The position numbers and the translations under genes are program-made. From assembly GCF_014831675.1 (NCBI RefSeq), contig NZ_VJXY01000001.1, positions 117,324-181,323 of the forward strand: a stretch of DNA of 64,000 bases, written 5' to 3'. Position 1 is the first letter of the stretch. Every line of letters starts with the position of its first letter. Source of the stretch: Komarekiella delphini-convector SJRDD-AB1. Its GTDB lineage: Bacteria > Cyanobacteriota > Cyanobacteriia > Cyanobacteriales > Nostocaceae. Shown here one piece after another: positions 26,630 through 36,067 of the stretch. The notes beneath the pieces were generated by a model, which saw nothing but the letters and a program-made list of their open reading frames with translations, was not told where the DNA came from and ran no database searches.

Positions 26630-29195
26630 CTGTATCGGGGGGAACTATTGCCACTCCAGTAATGGCGTCGTCTTCGTCTAAACGCTGTACTCTTACTCCA
26701 GTTGCCGATCGCGATTGTATAGAAATCGCATTCACTGCCTGACGAATAATAATACCGCGATTAGTAACCATCATAATTTCATCATCGTCATTGTTGACAA
26801 TGCGTAGAGTTGCCAATTGGTCTTTGGTTTTGCGGTTTTTAAATTTGGTTGCCATTAAACCCTGACCGGCACGATTTTGCAAGCGGAATTGAGCAACTGG
26901 TACACGCTTACCATATCCTCCCATTGTGATTACCAATACCCAAGGGCCGATACTACCGTTGCCAGGTACTTCTGTGGTTTCTTCATTTTCGATATCTTCT
27001 ATTTCGATATCTTCAACTACGTCGGCTACATCTGTATTCAAAGTTTCTAGAATTGCCGCAGGAAGAATATCCATTCCCACCAGTTCATCGTTATTATTCT
27101 TCAGTTTCATAGCTTTCACTCCCCGAGTTGCCCTACTAAGAGGACGCAGTTGTTCATGGGTGCATCGGAAGTGAATCGCCATACCTTGACGAGAACCAAT
27201 GATGATGCTGTCTTCTACTTTAGCGCGTCGTACCCAGCGTAGTTGATCACCTTCCTCTAAAGAAATGGCAATCAGTCCATTGGCTCGAATATGGCTAAAC
27301 GCCGCTAATTCAGTTTTCTTGATATTGCCGCCTTTGGTGAGCATTACCAGATATTCTTCGTTGGTAAACTCGTCAACGGGTACAATCGAGGTGATTTTTT
27401 CCTCGCGAGGAATGGGTAGCATTTGGACGATCGGTGTACCGCGACTGGTGCGCGAACCAACTGGAATTTGATACGCTCTCAAGCAGTAAACGACACCACG
27501 CTCGCTAAAGAATAAAATACTGTCGTGATCGCAGCAAGTTAAGAAATGCTCAACGGTATCATCATCTTTGACTTTAGCTGCGGCTTTGCCTCTGGTAGCG
27601 CGGCTTTGCGCCTCAAAGGTGTTAACCGGCATCCGTTTAATGTAACCTTGCTCGGTAACTAAAATTATTGCTTTTTCATTGGCAATCAGATCACGATCAT
27701 CTAATTCTCCTTCACCTGGTAAAATTACCGTACGCCGAGGTGTGGCGAAGCTAGTTTTTAGTTGTGTAACTTCAGTTTCAATGATTTCCAGCACTCTTTC
27801 CCGCCGAGCCAAGATATCCTGCAAGTCGGTAATCTGCGCTTGTAAATCTTCGTGTTCTTGGCGAATTTTGTCTGCTTCTAAGGCAGTCAAACGCCGCAAT
27901 TGCATCTGCAAAATTGCATCTGCTTGCATTTCCGAAAGACCGTAGGTTGTGATTAACTCACCTTTGGCTGTGGGTGCATCAGGAGCATGGCGAATCAAGT
28001 TAATAATTGCATCTAACTGAGATAAAGCAATCAATAACCCTTGTAAGATATGGTCGCGTTCCTCGGCTTTTCGCAGTTCGTAGCGGGTGCGTCTGGCAAT
28101 GGATTCAATGCGAAAATCCAAAAAGACGCTTAAAAACTCCTTGAGGGTGAGGATCTGGGGTTCGCTATTTACCAACGCCAGCATATTTGCGCCAAAGTTG
28201 GCTTGGAGTGGCGTTTGCTTGTAGAGGTTGTTGAGGACAACGCGGGGATAGGCATCACGCTTGAGTTCGATGACAATCCGCATCCCGTCGCGATCGCTTT
28301 CATCTCTGATATCTGCAATCCCTTCTAAACGCTTTTCGTTCACCATTTCGGCGATTTTTTCAATTAGCGCCGCTTTGTTGGTTTGGTAGGGCAGTTCGGT
28401 GATGATAATTGCTTCTCTATCTGGACGCCCTCGCTGTTCGACGGTTTCAATATTGGCTACACCACGCATGGTGATGGAACCACGCCCTGTGGTGTAAGCT
28501 TCCCGAATCGCCGCAGTCCCCAAAATCTGCGCTCCAGTTGGAAAGTCTGGGCCGTGGATATACTGCATTAACTGGATATCGGTGATTTCTGGATCGTGAA
28601 TTAGTGCCACCAAGCCATCAATCAATTCGCCCAGGTTATGAGGCGGAATGTTGGTTGCCATACCCACGGCAATTCCAGAGGAGCCATTGAGTAGCAACTG
28701 GGGAATACGTGCCGGTAGAACTGTCGGTTCTTGCTGGGAACCGTCGAAGTTATCGGCAAAGTCTACGGTTTCTGATTCAATGTCGTGAAGTAGACCAGCA
28801 CTAGTTAGAGCTTGCAAGCGGCATTCTGTGTATCGCATTGCCGCTGGCGGGTCGTTGTCTACAGAACCAAAGTTACCATGACCGTTAACTAGGGGCGATC
28901 GCATCGAAAAATCTTGCGCCATCCGCACCAAGGCGTCATATACTGCTGTGTCACCGTGGGGGTGATATTTACCCAGTACCTCCCCCACCACACGAGCGCA
29001 TTTCTTAAAAGGGCGATCGTGGAGTAGACCTAGCTCGTGCATTGCATAAAGAATGCGACGATGCACAGGTTTTAGACCATCCCTGGCATCTGGCAGCGCC
29101 CGACCCACTATCACGCTCATGGCGTATTCCAGATAAGACTGCGACATTTCGTTTCGCAAGTCTGTCGGGATAATCCTCTCCTGTGAGAATGTCAT
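26607..29195 (-). CDS. gyrA: DNA gyrase subunit A
   Basis: An 862-residue type II topoisomerase A subunit that cleaves and rejoins DNA. The active-site tyrosine is Y122 in AMRYTE. The quinolone-resistance-determining region [17 protein letters not shown] has T83 and D87 in E. coli numbering, which happens to match residue numbers here. The C-terminal beta-pinwheel follows; its GyrA-box position reads QSRATRGK, only partly like the canonical QRRGGKG. The gene ends in an acidic tail ([11 protein letters not shown]) and overlaps lnt by 23 bp. Confidence 0.95.
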   Translation of the reverse strand: MTFSQERIIPTDLRNEMSQSYLEYAMSVIVGRALPDARDGLKPVHRRILYAMHELGLLHDRPFKKCARVVGEVLGKYHPHGDTAVYDALVRMAQDFSMRSPLVNGHGNFGSVDNDPPAAMRYTECRLQALTSAGLLHDIESETVDFADNFDGSQQEPTVLPARIPQLLLNGSSGIAVGMATNIPPHNLGELIDGLVALIHDPEITDIQLMQYIHGPDFPTGAQILGTAAIREAYTTGRGSITMRGVANIETVEQRGRPDREAIIITELPYQTNKAALIEKIAEMVNEKRLEGIADIRDESDRDGMRIVIELKRDAYPRVVLNNLYKQTPLQANFGANMLALVNSEPQILTLKEFLSVFLDFRIESIARRTRYELRKAEERDHILQGLLIALSQLDAIINLIRHAPDAPTAKGELITTYGLSEMQADAILQMQLRRLTALEADKIRQEHEDLQAQITDLQDILARRERVLEIIETEVTQLKTSFATPRRTVILPGEGELDDRDLIANEKAIILVTEQGYIKRMPVNTFEAQSRATRGKAAAKVKDDDTVEHFLTCCDHDSILFFSERGVVYCLRAYQIPVGSRTSRGTPIVQMLPIPREEKITSIVPVDEFTNEEYLVMLTKGGNIKKTELAAFSHIRANGLIAISLEEGDQLRWVRRAKVEDSIIIGSRQGMAIHFRCTHEQLRPLSRATRGVKAMKLKNNNDELVGMDILPAAILETLNTDVADVVEDIEIEDIENEETTEVPGNGSIGPWVLVITMGGYGKRVPVAQFRLQNRAGQGLMATKFKNRKTKDQLATLRIVNNDDDEIMMVTNRGIIIRQAVNAISIQSRSATGVRVQRLDEDDAITGVAIVPPDTGDAEEAE

Positions 29196-29520
29196 AACCT
29201 AAAAATCTCCAAAAATCTCAGATTTTAGCCTTTATACTCGACAAAGCGCAAAATTACTCTAATTTTCTCTTGAATAATTGCTATATTTTGATACAATTCT
29301 AGCATGTATTGCCTTTTTTTGCCCGGAGAGCTAACTCAAGGATTATGCTAGATGCCTTGTGTGGAGAGTGATGAAAGGTAACACAGAGAGGTTGGATTTG
29401 ATTTTTTGGATTTTAGTCCACTATGCGTGAAGTTGGGTTACTAGCCCAGAATTTGAATTCTGGGCGGGTAAGGTTGCTAATTGAGATTGGTGTAAAATCT
29501 GAGTTTGGCAGAACTAGATA
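29196..29520. other. Intergenic region between gyrA and pirin gene
   Basis: About 325 bp without a gene. It holds the gyrA promoter region and, at 29444-29465, a perfect hairpin (GCCCAGAATT-TG-AATTCTGGGC) located 55 bp past the pirin stop on the minus strand, a possible terminator. Confidence 0.55.
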
Positions 29521-30237
29521 TCATCCCAAATCAAAAAGTAATATTTCTGCGCCAATGTTGGTGCTAATTTCTAGCTGTTCTTCGCCATTGATTTGCACAC
29601 CATCGCCTGCTCTAAGTTCTTCACCATTTAAATTTGCTATCCCTTGAGCCATTTGTAACCAGGCGTAACGATGGGGTTGGACGTGATAATTAATAACATC
29701 ACCTTCCTCCAAAACGGATGTATATAAATCAACATCTTGGTGAATTGTCACAGCACCATCGCGCCCATCTTTAGCAGCAATTAAACGTAGTTTGCCACGC
29801 TTTTCTTCTAAAGAAAAAGCTTTTTGTTCATATCTTGGTGCTAGTCCTTGCTGGTCAGGAAGAATCCAGATTTGTAGCAAGTGGAGTGGTTCAGTTGGTG
29901 AGGGATTAAATTCGCTGTGGGCGATACCAGTACCAGCACTCATTATTTGAGCATCACCGGGACGAATTACCGACCCTGTACCTAAACTGTCTTTATGCTC
30001 TACCCCCCCTTCTAAGACATAAGTGAGGATTTCCATGTCCCGATGACTGTGGGTGGGGAATCCTGCACCTGGTGCGATGCGATCATCATTAATCACTCTT
30101 AGAGAGCGGAATCCCATACGATTCGGATCGTAAAAACTACCGAATGAAAATGTATGGTAACTATCGAGCCAGCCTATCTGAGCACGACCACGTGCGTTAC
30201 GATCATGAATTAAGTGGTTAATCGTATTTTGAGACAT
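29521..30237 (-). CDS. Pirin family protein
   Basis: A 238-residue bicupin. The N-terminal cupin has the metal-binding set [15 protein letters not shown] (near 63-77, with H-x-H and E) and later [11 protein letters not shown]. The C-terminal half starts around 150. This is the YhhW-like branch of pirins, some of which have quercetin 2,3-dioxygenase activity; the physiological role in cyanobacteria is unknown. It lies upstream of no obvious partner; dps is next on the same strand but over 340 bp away. Confidence 0.92.
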   Translation of the reverse strand: MSQNTINHLIHDRNARGRAQIGWLDSYHTFSFGSFYDPNRMGFRSLRVINDDRIAPGAGFPTHSHRDMEILTYVLEGGVEHKDSLGTGSVIRPGDAQIMSAGTGIAHSEFNPSPTEPLHLLQIWILPDQQGLAPRYEQKAFSLEEKRGKLRLIAAKDGRDGAVTIHQDVDLYTSVLEEGDVINYHVQPHRYAWLQMAQGIANLNGEELRAGDGVQINGEEQLEISTNIGAEILLFDLG

Positions 30238-30579
30238 AATACCTCGCTGTTAATGAGTTTTTAACGTCAATAAATAAAGTATCTTTGCAATATTTCTCGG
30301 TTAAAGAGAAAGAGTTTAAATTCACTAATTTTCCTCTTAATCTTTGCTTAGTCCACACCAGAGGTGAGGAATACTTATTAAAAGAAGTATTGAGTATTTT
30401 TGTATTGATCTTCTATCAAACCAGACTGTATCGCTTTGCTACTATTCAAAGAGATTTTTAAACTTTCTATACCTGCTTTTGAACTATTTAAATAATAAAG
30501 TATATACATATAAAAAGAAAAGTACGCACTTAAAAGTAACGTACTTACCAAAAAGATACTACTGGAATTGGGAAAGTGT
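30238..30579. other. Intergenic region, AT-rich
   Basis: About 342 bp; no gene or distinctive repeat seen. It contains the pirin-gene promoter region and the 3' flank of dps. Confidence 0.5.
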
Positions 30580-31152
30580 TTATCTTACACCAGCTGTCTG
30601 TGGAGTTTTTGTAGTAGCACCTGCTATGCCATTCTCTCCCTTGATTTCTGATACTTGTAGATGAGCTTCCAAGAACCAGAGTCGCTTGTCAATAGTGCGA
30701 GAAATTTCAGTGTAGAGGTCAGCGGTATCAGCATCGCCTAATTCATTGGTTTTGTCGATCGCTTCTCGAATATGTTTAGCATAGGGTGCAAAGCGATCTG
30801 CCAATGCTGTTACATGCTCTTTGCCATCCAAAATATCAAAAGGATATTCTGGCAAAATTGAATTACTTGCTGCGGCGCGAGCTGTTCCTAAAGCGTAGCC
30901 GCCTAAAGCTGTAACGCGTTCAGCAACCATATCGACGTATTCTTCCAATTCACCAGCCAGTTCGTCAAACAATTCATGCAGCTGGAAGAAGTCAGTGCCT
31001 TTAACGTTCCAGTGAGCTTGCTTAGCCTGGGTTTTTAAATCTAAAGTAGCTGCTAAGGTTTGGTTGAGAATTACCACGATTTGCACTCTCGCCGCGGCGG
31101 GAAGGTCAATGCGGGTGGGGTACAAACGTGATGCAAGGGTGTTGTCGCTCAT
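30580..31152 (-). CDS. dps: Dps family ferritin-like protein
   Basis: A 190-residue DNA-protecting ferritin that oxidises and stores iron in a 12-mer. Ferroxidase-site motifs at the subunit interface are visible: QAHWNVKG (near 44-51), then FDELAGELEEYVDMVAERV (near 62-80) with the acidic ligands. An N-terminal tail and a flexible C-terminal tail (GENGIAGATTKTPQTAGVR) flank the four-helix core. Length is typical of cyanobacterial Dps. Nostocales have several Dps paralogues, so which one this is cannot be said. Confidence 0.93.
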   Translation of the reverse strand: MSDNTLASRLYPTRIDLPAAARVQIVVILNQTLAATLDLKTQAKQAHWNVKGTDFFQLHELFDELAGELEEYVDMVAERVTALGGYALGTARAAASNSILPEYPFDILDGKEHVTALADRFAPYAKHIREAIDKTNELGDADTADLYTEISRTIDKRLWFLEAHLQVSEIKGENGIAGATTKTPQTAGVR

Positions 31153-31270
31153 GGTTCTAGGTTGTTAATGCCTTTGACATTTAACTTTACATTTAGTTAT
31201 ATGCTGTGCGAAACTCTCTGGCGACAGATTGAATTAACGGCTGAATGTGTTACCGTTAATAGCTATTAGC

Positions 31271-32320
31271 TTAATTACGATGGTTGTCTATGGTGCTAAA
31301 TGTGCCACCAAAAAGGCGATCGCGAATTACATCATTTTCTAAGAAGTCATGGGGGAAACCCAGTTCAATTTGACTGACTTCATTTAAGCGTTGCAGATGT
31401 TCTGGTGATAATTGCAGCTCAAGGCAAGCTAAATTATCTTGAAACTGAGTCAGTTTACGTGCGCCAATGATGGGGATAATTGCGTTGCTTTGAGCGCGTA
31501 ACCAAGCCAGTGCTACTTGTGAGGCTGTATGACCAATTTCTGCGGCGACTTGGCTGACAGCATCAGCAATTGCTAAATTCTTCTCAGCAATTCCTCCAAA
31601 ACTTGCTAAGCGTCCCTGTTCGCCGCCTTCTTGACTAGGCTTATTGTACTTACCTGTTAGCACACCACCGCCCAAGGGCGACCACGGGGTTATTGCTAAG
31701 TCAAAGGCTTTAGCCATGGGAATCAAGTCTCGTTCTGGTGTGCGCTGAATCAAACTGTATTCAATTTGCAAAGCAACAAACTGTGTCCATCCGTGAAAAT
31801 GGGCAATAGTGTTTGCTTGAGCAATGATCCAAGCAGGTGTATCAGAAATACCAATGTAGAGTACCTTACCTTGACGTATTACATCATCAAGCGATCGCAA
31901 TACTTCCTCAATAGGCGTTGTGAAATCCCAAGCGTGCAACCAAAACAAGTCAATGTAATCAGTATTCAGCCGTTTCAGACTACCTTCTAAAGATTGGATT
32001 AAATTCTTGCGATGATTACCACTGCCATTAGGATGATTGCCTTGCTTGTCGTTCATGTGCAAGGGAAAAGAATATTTAGTCGCCACTACAAAGCGTTCTC
32101 GGTCTTTAGCGATTAATTCACCAACAATTTTTTCACTGCTGCCATCAGTGTAACCGTTAGCGGTATCAATAAAATTGCCCCCAGCTTCCACATAAGTATC
32201 AAATATTTTTTGACTTTCGTCTTTAGATGCACCCCAACCCCAGTCTTCACCAAAAGTCATGGTTCCCAAACTGAGTTCTGAGACTCTTAACCCGCTTTTG
32301 CCCAACAGTTTATATCTCAT
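31271..32320 (-). CDS. Aldo/keto reductase
   Basis: A 349-residue NADPH-dependent oxidoreductase with a (beta/alpha)8 barrel. The catalytic tetrad is visible: D and Y in FIDTANGYTDG (near 50-60), K in VVATKYSFP and H in LFWLHAWD. The NADP-binding part near the C-terminus reads IPIIGARKLTQFQDNL. The start chosen is the ATG at 32320 (MRYKLLGKSGLRVSELSLGT, family-typical); an in-frame TTG at 32338 would add six residues. The substrate is unknown. It stands alone, bounded upstream by a repeat element. Confidence 0.92.
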   Translation of the reverse strand: MRYKLLGKSGLRVSELSLGTMTFGEDWGWGASKDESQKIFDTYVEAGGNFIDTANGYTDGSSEKIVGELIAKDRERFVVATKYSFPLHMNDKQGNHPNGSGNHRKNLIQSLEGSLKRLNTDYIDLFWLHAWDFTTPIEEVLRSLDDVIRQGKVLYIGISDTPAWIIAQANTIAHFHGWTQFVALQIEYSLIQRTPERDLIPMAKAFDLAITPWSPLGGGVLTGKYNKPSQEGGEQGRLASFGGIAEKNLAIADAVSQVAAEIGHTASQVALAWLRAQSNAIIPIIGARKLTQFQDNLACLELQLSPEHLQRLNEVSQIELGFPHDFLENDVIRDRLFGGTFSTIDNHRN

Positions 32321-32388
32321 GAATATTTGCTCACTCAATTTTCACTTACTTTCTGTAGGCTTTGGGTGTTGTACCCATCAATTCAGTA

Positions 32389-32590
32389 AACAGTAAACAG
32401 TAAACAGTTATCAAGAGGTATGGTGGGTGATTTAAACTCGGCTGATAGCGCTTGCCACTAATCGGCTTTGGGTTATTAGTTTTCAGCTAGAAGTACTCGC
32501 TCCCTTAGTGGTTCCCCTTAAACCCAATTATCTTGACTGTTTACTGTTTATTGTTTACTGTTCACTGTTTTAAGTCCAAGGCTAGTAAAT
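32389..32590. repeat. STRR-bordered repeat element, copy A
   Basis: Core at about 32429-32532 with the conserved ACTAATCGGCTTTGGGTTAT and TTAAACCCAATTAT parts also found in copies B (48199-48302) and C (48327-48427). It is bordered by ACAGTAA heptamers on the left (32395-32407) and inverted ACTGTTT heptamers on the right (from 32536). No coding capacity. Confidence 0.85.
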
Positions 32591-32594
32591 TATT

Positions 32595-33191
32595 TCATTT
32601 TTTCAAAACTACAGTAAAGGAATTTAAATAACCTGTAATAGTTCTAGCTAAAGTCTTATGTTGCTTTCTCGTAGTTATAGCCATTACCTGATACAATCGC
32701 CCCTCAGCAACATACATCCTATTTTTAGTGATTTTACCTCCAGAGTTAACGTACTCAATTTCTTTCCCCGGATGACCATTGGAACTACGAATATTGCGTT
32801 GACGGACTAAATTACTTTTCGTAGTTTTTAAAGCCATATACTGTGCTTTATTCAGTATTTCTTGGGGGTTAGTCATTTGACCATAACTGTGAGGAAAGTC
32901 ATTGTAAGTCACTAAATATGCCACTTGCTGCTTTGGCGGTTGAGCGACAAATATTTCTAAGTTAATTACCCCCATATAGGTTTTTTGGGTTTGAATCTCC
33001 CTTTGAGGCATTCCAGGCATCAAAATACTAAAACGCCCATCTGGAGCAGTAAATAACTTCCATTGTGGCTGCACTGGTTGGGTAGCAGTTGGTTTTGGTT
33101 GAGATGGACGTTTGGGTTGACGCGCTACTGAGACAGATCCACTGCATAAAAAAGTAGCTGCAATTAATGGCAACAAACATCTGATTGTCAT
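32595..33191 (-). CDS. Exported protein of unknown function
   Basis: A 198-residue protein with a signal peptide (MTIRCLLPLIAATFLCSGSVSVA, cleavage near 23) and then a proline/glutamine-rich linker (about 25-44). The mature domain begins WKLFTAPDGRFSILMPGMPQ, a phrase common in exported cyanobacterial proteins with a PsbP/Mog1-like fold. That suggests, but does not prove, such a fold. It is 45 bp downstream of glk on the same strand and may be cotranscribed. I do not know its role. Confidence 0.8.
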   Translation of the reverse strand: MTIRCLLPLIAATFLCSGSVSVARQPKRPSQPKPTATQPVQPQWKLFTAPDGRFSILMPGMPQREIQTQKTYMGVINLEIFVAQPPKQQVAYLVTYNDFPHSYGQMTNPQEILNKAQYMALKTTKSNLVRQRNIRSSNGHPGKEIEYVNSGGKITKNRMYVAEGRLYQVMAITTRKQHKTLARTITGYLNSFTVVLKK

Positions 33192-33235
33192 AGTTTTTGC
33201 TTTTATGGTGCTGACATCACTGAGGATGTTAGTTG

Positions 33236-34261
33236 TTATAACCTAGCAGCACACAAAGCAGCACCAATTAGCCCCACTTGTTGATTGAGAATAATATATA
33301 CAGGTATTTCTTCGAGGATGGAGCGCATCCTACCTTTTTGGGTGAAACTTAACAGGAAATCACTGTTTTGCATTAAGGGGAGTATTTTCGGAGCAATACC
33401 ACCTGCAATGTATAAGCCGCCGTGAGGAAGAAGTTTGAGGGCAAGATTGCCAGCTTCCGCACCGTAAGCTTCTATAAATAGTTGTAAGGTTTGTTCGGAC
33501 AAGCGATCGCTTCTTTGCAATGCAGCCATACCAATAGCAGCACCAGGATCAACACTTTTCTCTGGTTGTCCCGCTTCTTGTTCCCAGGTGCGGACAATTT
33601 GAGCGACATCTGGTGATTCCGGGGCGATTTTGCGATCGCGCAAGAATTGGTAAATTGCGACGATTCCTTGACCAGAAACCACTCGTTCTACAGAAACACG
33701 CTGGATATCATGTTTATCTAGCAGGTATTTCAACAGCTGAAACTCTAATTCATTACGGGGGGCAAAATCAGCGTGTCCACCTTCTGAGGGAAAGACTTGA
33801 TAGTAGGGCCCTTGCTTAACTAAAAATCCTTGCCCTAAGCCAGTACCAGCACCAATAATCCCAATGGGGGCTTCAGCTTGGAACTTACCAGCTTGCAAAG
33901 TTAGCAAGTCTTGCTTTTGTAAACCTAAAACGCCATAACCAACTGCGGCGAAGTCGTTGATTAAGGAAATGTGCGCGATGCCTAATTCTTGTTCTAGTCG
34001 TTCGGTTTCGAGGAACCACACTAAATTAGTCAGCTTGGCAGTATTTTTGATCACTGGGCCTGCGATCGCAAAACAAGCCTTTTGTGGGGTCGGTGTGTCA
34101 GCTTTGACCAAAAACTGTTGCACTATCGGTACTAAATCAGGAAAATCACTACTGCGATAGCTTTCCTGAGCAATAGTACGTAACTCCAGCGACTCTGATA
34201 CCTCAACCACTCGCAAAATAGTTTTTGTACCGCCAATGTCTCCTGCTAATAGTAATGTCAT
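33236..34261 (-). CDS. glk: Glucokinase
   Basis: A 341-residue ROK-unrelated bacterial glucokinase (Glk family) that phosphorylates glucose with ATP. The phosphate-1 motif AGDIGGTKT is at residues 6-14; NDF with the catalytic aspartate is near residue 100 (LINDFAAVGYG); GAGTGLGQG is near 136-144; and the HGGLYIAGGIAPK adenosine-site region is near 290-302. The gene is 11 bp downstream of a histidine phosphatase gene and so in the same transcription unit. Confidence 0.93.
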   Translation of the reverse strand: MTLLLAGDIGGTKTILRVVEVSESLELRTIAQESYRSSDFPDLVPIVQQFLVKADTPTPQKACFAIAGPVIKNTAKLTNLVWFLETERLEQELGIAHISLINDFAAVGYGVLGLQKQDLLTLQAGKFQAEAPIGIIGAGTGLGQGFLVKQGPYYQVFPSEGGHADFAPRNELEFQLLKYLLDKHDIQRVSVERVVSGQGIVAIYQFLRDRKIAPESPDVAQIVRTWEQEAGQPEKSVDPGAAIGMAALQRSDRLSEQTLQLFIEAYGAEAGNLALKLLPHGGLYIAGGIAPKILPLMQNSDFLLSFTQKGRMRSILEEIPVYIILNQQVGLIGAALCAARL

Positions 34262-34272
34262 ATTAGTTACAT

Positions 34273-34920
34273 TCAGTTAAATCGAATTACCTTCTCTACC
34301 AGGCTTAAGTGAGAGATATCGCCTTTTAGTTCTAATAACCATTGTGAATCTTGACGTACAACTTTTACTAAAGAACATAAAGAAGCTTTAACCTCTGTTT
34401 TGGCAATTTCCCCCACTAGCCCCATTGCTCCCCCCAGTACAGAAGCGCCATGCGCTACCAGCAAGATATTTTTTGGAAAAAATTCGTTAGCCAGACATCT
34501 CGCAGTTTGCCCTGAACGTTCCCGCACTTTTTCATGAGTTTCAGGATAATTGGCGGCGATACGCGACGTGTAACCGATGTCAATTCTGGGAAATAATTCT
34601 GCTAAAGCTGAAATTGAGAGTCTTTCTGGTTCTTCTGTCATCCAAGCGGGATTTAGCCATTCGCTCAAGCCTGTTTCCAATTTAATCGACAGGTTGAGAG
34701 CTTCTGCAACTTTGTTTGCTGTTTGTACAGTTCGCAAGAAGGGAGAAGCAAAAATATGAGCAATATTTTCGCCTTTCAAGCGATTAGCTAACTGCTGCGC
34801 CTGCACGACACCATCATCAGACAAAGGTGGATCGTAACGTCGTTCTGCGGTGAGAAACCAATCGGGGTTGACAAAGTCTAAGCGGTTGGCATGTCTTGCG
34901 ATCCAGACTATTTGACTCAT
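34273..34920 (-). CDS. Histidine phosphatase family protein
   Basis: A 215-residue phosphoglycerate-mutase-like protein. The usual RHG motif reads RHA (residues 9-11, in WIARHANRLD). The phospho-accepting histidine is kept and only the glycine differs. The second arginine region SPFLRTVQTA (near 59-68), E in LSEWLNP and the second histidine in VAHGASVLGG (near 154-163) are present, so the active site is probably functional. The substrate is unknown. It is immediately upstream of glk (11 bp), which hints at sugar-phosphate metabolism. Confidence 0.88.
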   Translation of the reverse strand: MSQIVWIARHANRLDFVNPDWFLTAERRYDPPLSDDGVVQAQQLANRLKGENIAHIFASPFLRTVQTANKVAEALNLSIKLETGLSEWLNPAWMTEEPERLSISALAELFPRIDIGYTSRIAANYPETHEKVRERSGQTARCLANEFFPKNILLVAHGASVLGGAMGLVGEIAKTEVKASLCSLVKVVRQDSQWLLELKGDISHLSLVEKVIRFN

Positions 34921-35053
34921 GGGTTTAAATATTCAGGCGATTAAAGTTCGCATCTACGATAGACACCCACAAAGTGGGCTGAAATCCAATATAGGACAAA
35001 TCTTGTAATTATTTGTAATAAATTAACTAATTTAGGTGAAATTTGAAGAGGCT

Positions 35054-35755
35054 TCAGTTTTGCATCTTGGCAGAAATTCCATTAACACGCAAGATTTGGT
35101 TGCCATTCTTTTGAAATTCATAAGGTACTTGCTTAATTTCCACTGAATATCCACGTTGTTGTAATTCATCTATGATTGATTGCAGCCAGGGAGATGGTTC
35201 ACCAGATATTTTTAATAGTGGAAAAATCCTTACTTCTTTGGCAACTCGACACATTTCTAAAATTGATGAAAGATGAAACTCTTCTGAAAGCTGATCAGAA
35301 TAAGTAAATAATAAGTGGGAACACAAAGCCAAATCAAACTGATTTGTTTCAAACGGTAAGCTAGGCAATTCGCTTATAAGATAACGCCCTTCTGTAATTC
35401 CGAAAGGGAAATCTGCCAAAAATTGACGCATCGCCGCCATCCGAATTTCACCCATTTGTTCAGGTGACTGAATATCTTGCCAAACGTAACATTCTTGATT
35501 GGCTTTGACACCTTGTATTACTGTTTCATAAGTGTCTTGAATCCGTTGACCAATTTCATCGGTTGTGAATTAATAAACTGGATCGCAAGAAATAACTTTG
35601 TAGCCTTGACATGTCATTTCTGCATTGAAACTAGCAGGCCCACCAGCACAATCGAGGATGTTTAACTTGAGTTCATCAGAAGTTAAGTCAAACATCTTAA
35701 TATATTCCTGCATCGAACGTCCCCAAGGAATGACGTTTTTAAGTTTAAAACCCAT
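35054..35755 (-). pseudogene. SAM-dependent methyltransferase broken by one in-frame stop
   Basis: A 233-codon frame interrupted only by TAA at 35570-35572 (codon 62). Before it is LNILDCAGGPASFNAEMT, the SAM-binding glycine loop, and KVISCDPVY. After it the same frame continues FTTDEIGQRIQDTYE, then FETNQFDLALCSHLLFTYSD, like motif IV/post-I regions of class I methyltransferases, to the C-terminus. A CAA-to-TAA change would explain it (CDPVYQF). No frameshift is needed. Readthrough or a sequencing error remain possible. Confidence 0.85.
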
Positions 35756-36067
35756 TAATATTGTTGCTTTCTCGCTTTCTTGTAAAACTTGCTTATCATA
35801 ACTTTACACGGTATGGTTACGCTTACCGCCTTTATCTGGAACGGGCGTTTTTTGAAGTAGGGAAGGCGCTGGCAGAATTACGCAATGAGCTACGCCCCAC
35901 CGTAGGCGATCGCATCATAATTGTTGTACGAAGTTTTGCCTTGAAATTTCGATGAAACAGCCAAGGTCTGTATAACACCTTGAGGGTCAGTTTAGGTTTG
36001 TTTTGCTTTGTGTAAGGGAACAATAAAACTGCACTCAGGCTTTGCCAATTTATCGGAGGCAGGGGCC
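35756..36067. other. Divergent intergenic region
   Basis: About 312 bp between the broken methyltransferase and the hybrid kinase. No gene supported. A GGAGG at 36055-36059, 8 bp before ATG 36068, fixes the start of the kinase gene. Confidence 0.55.
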
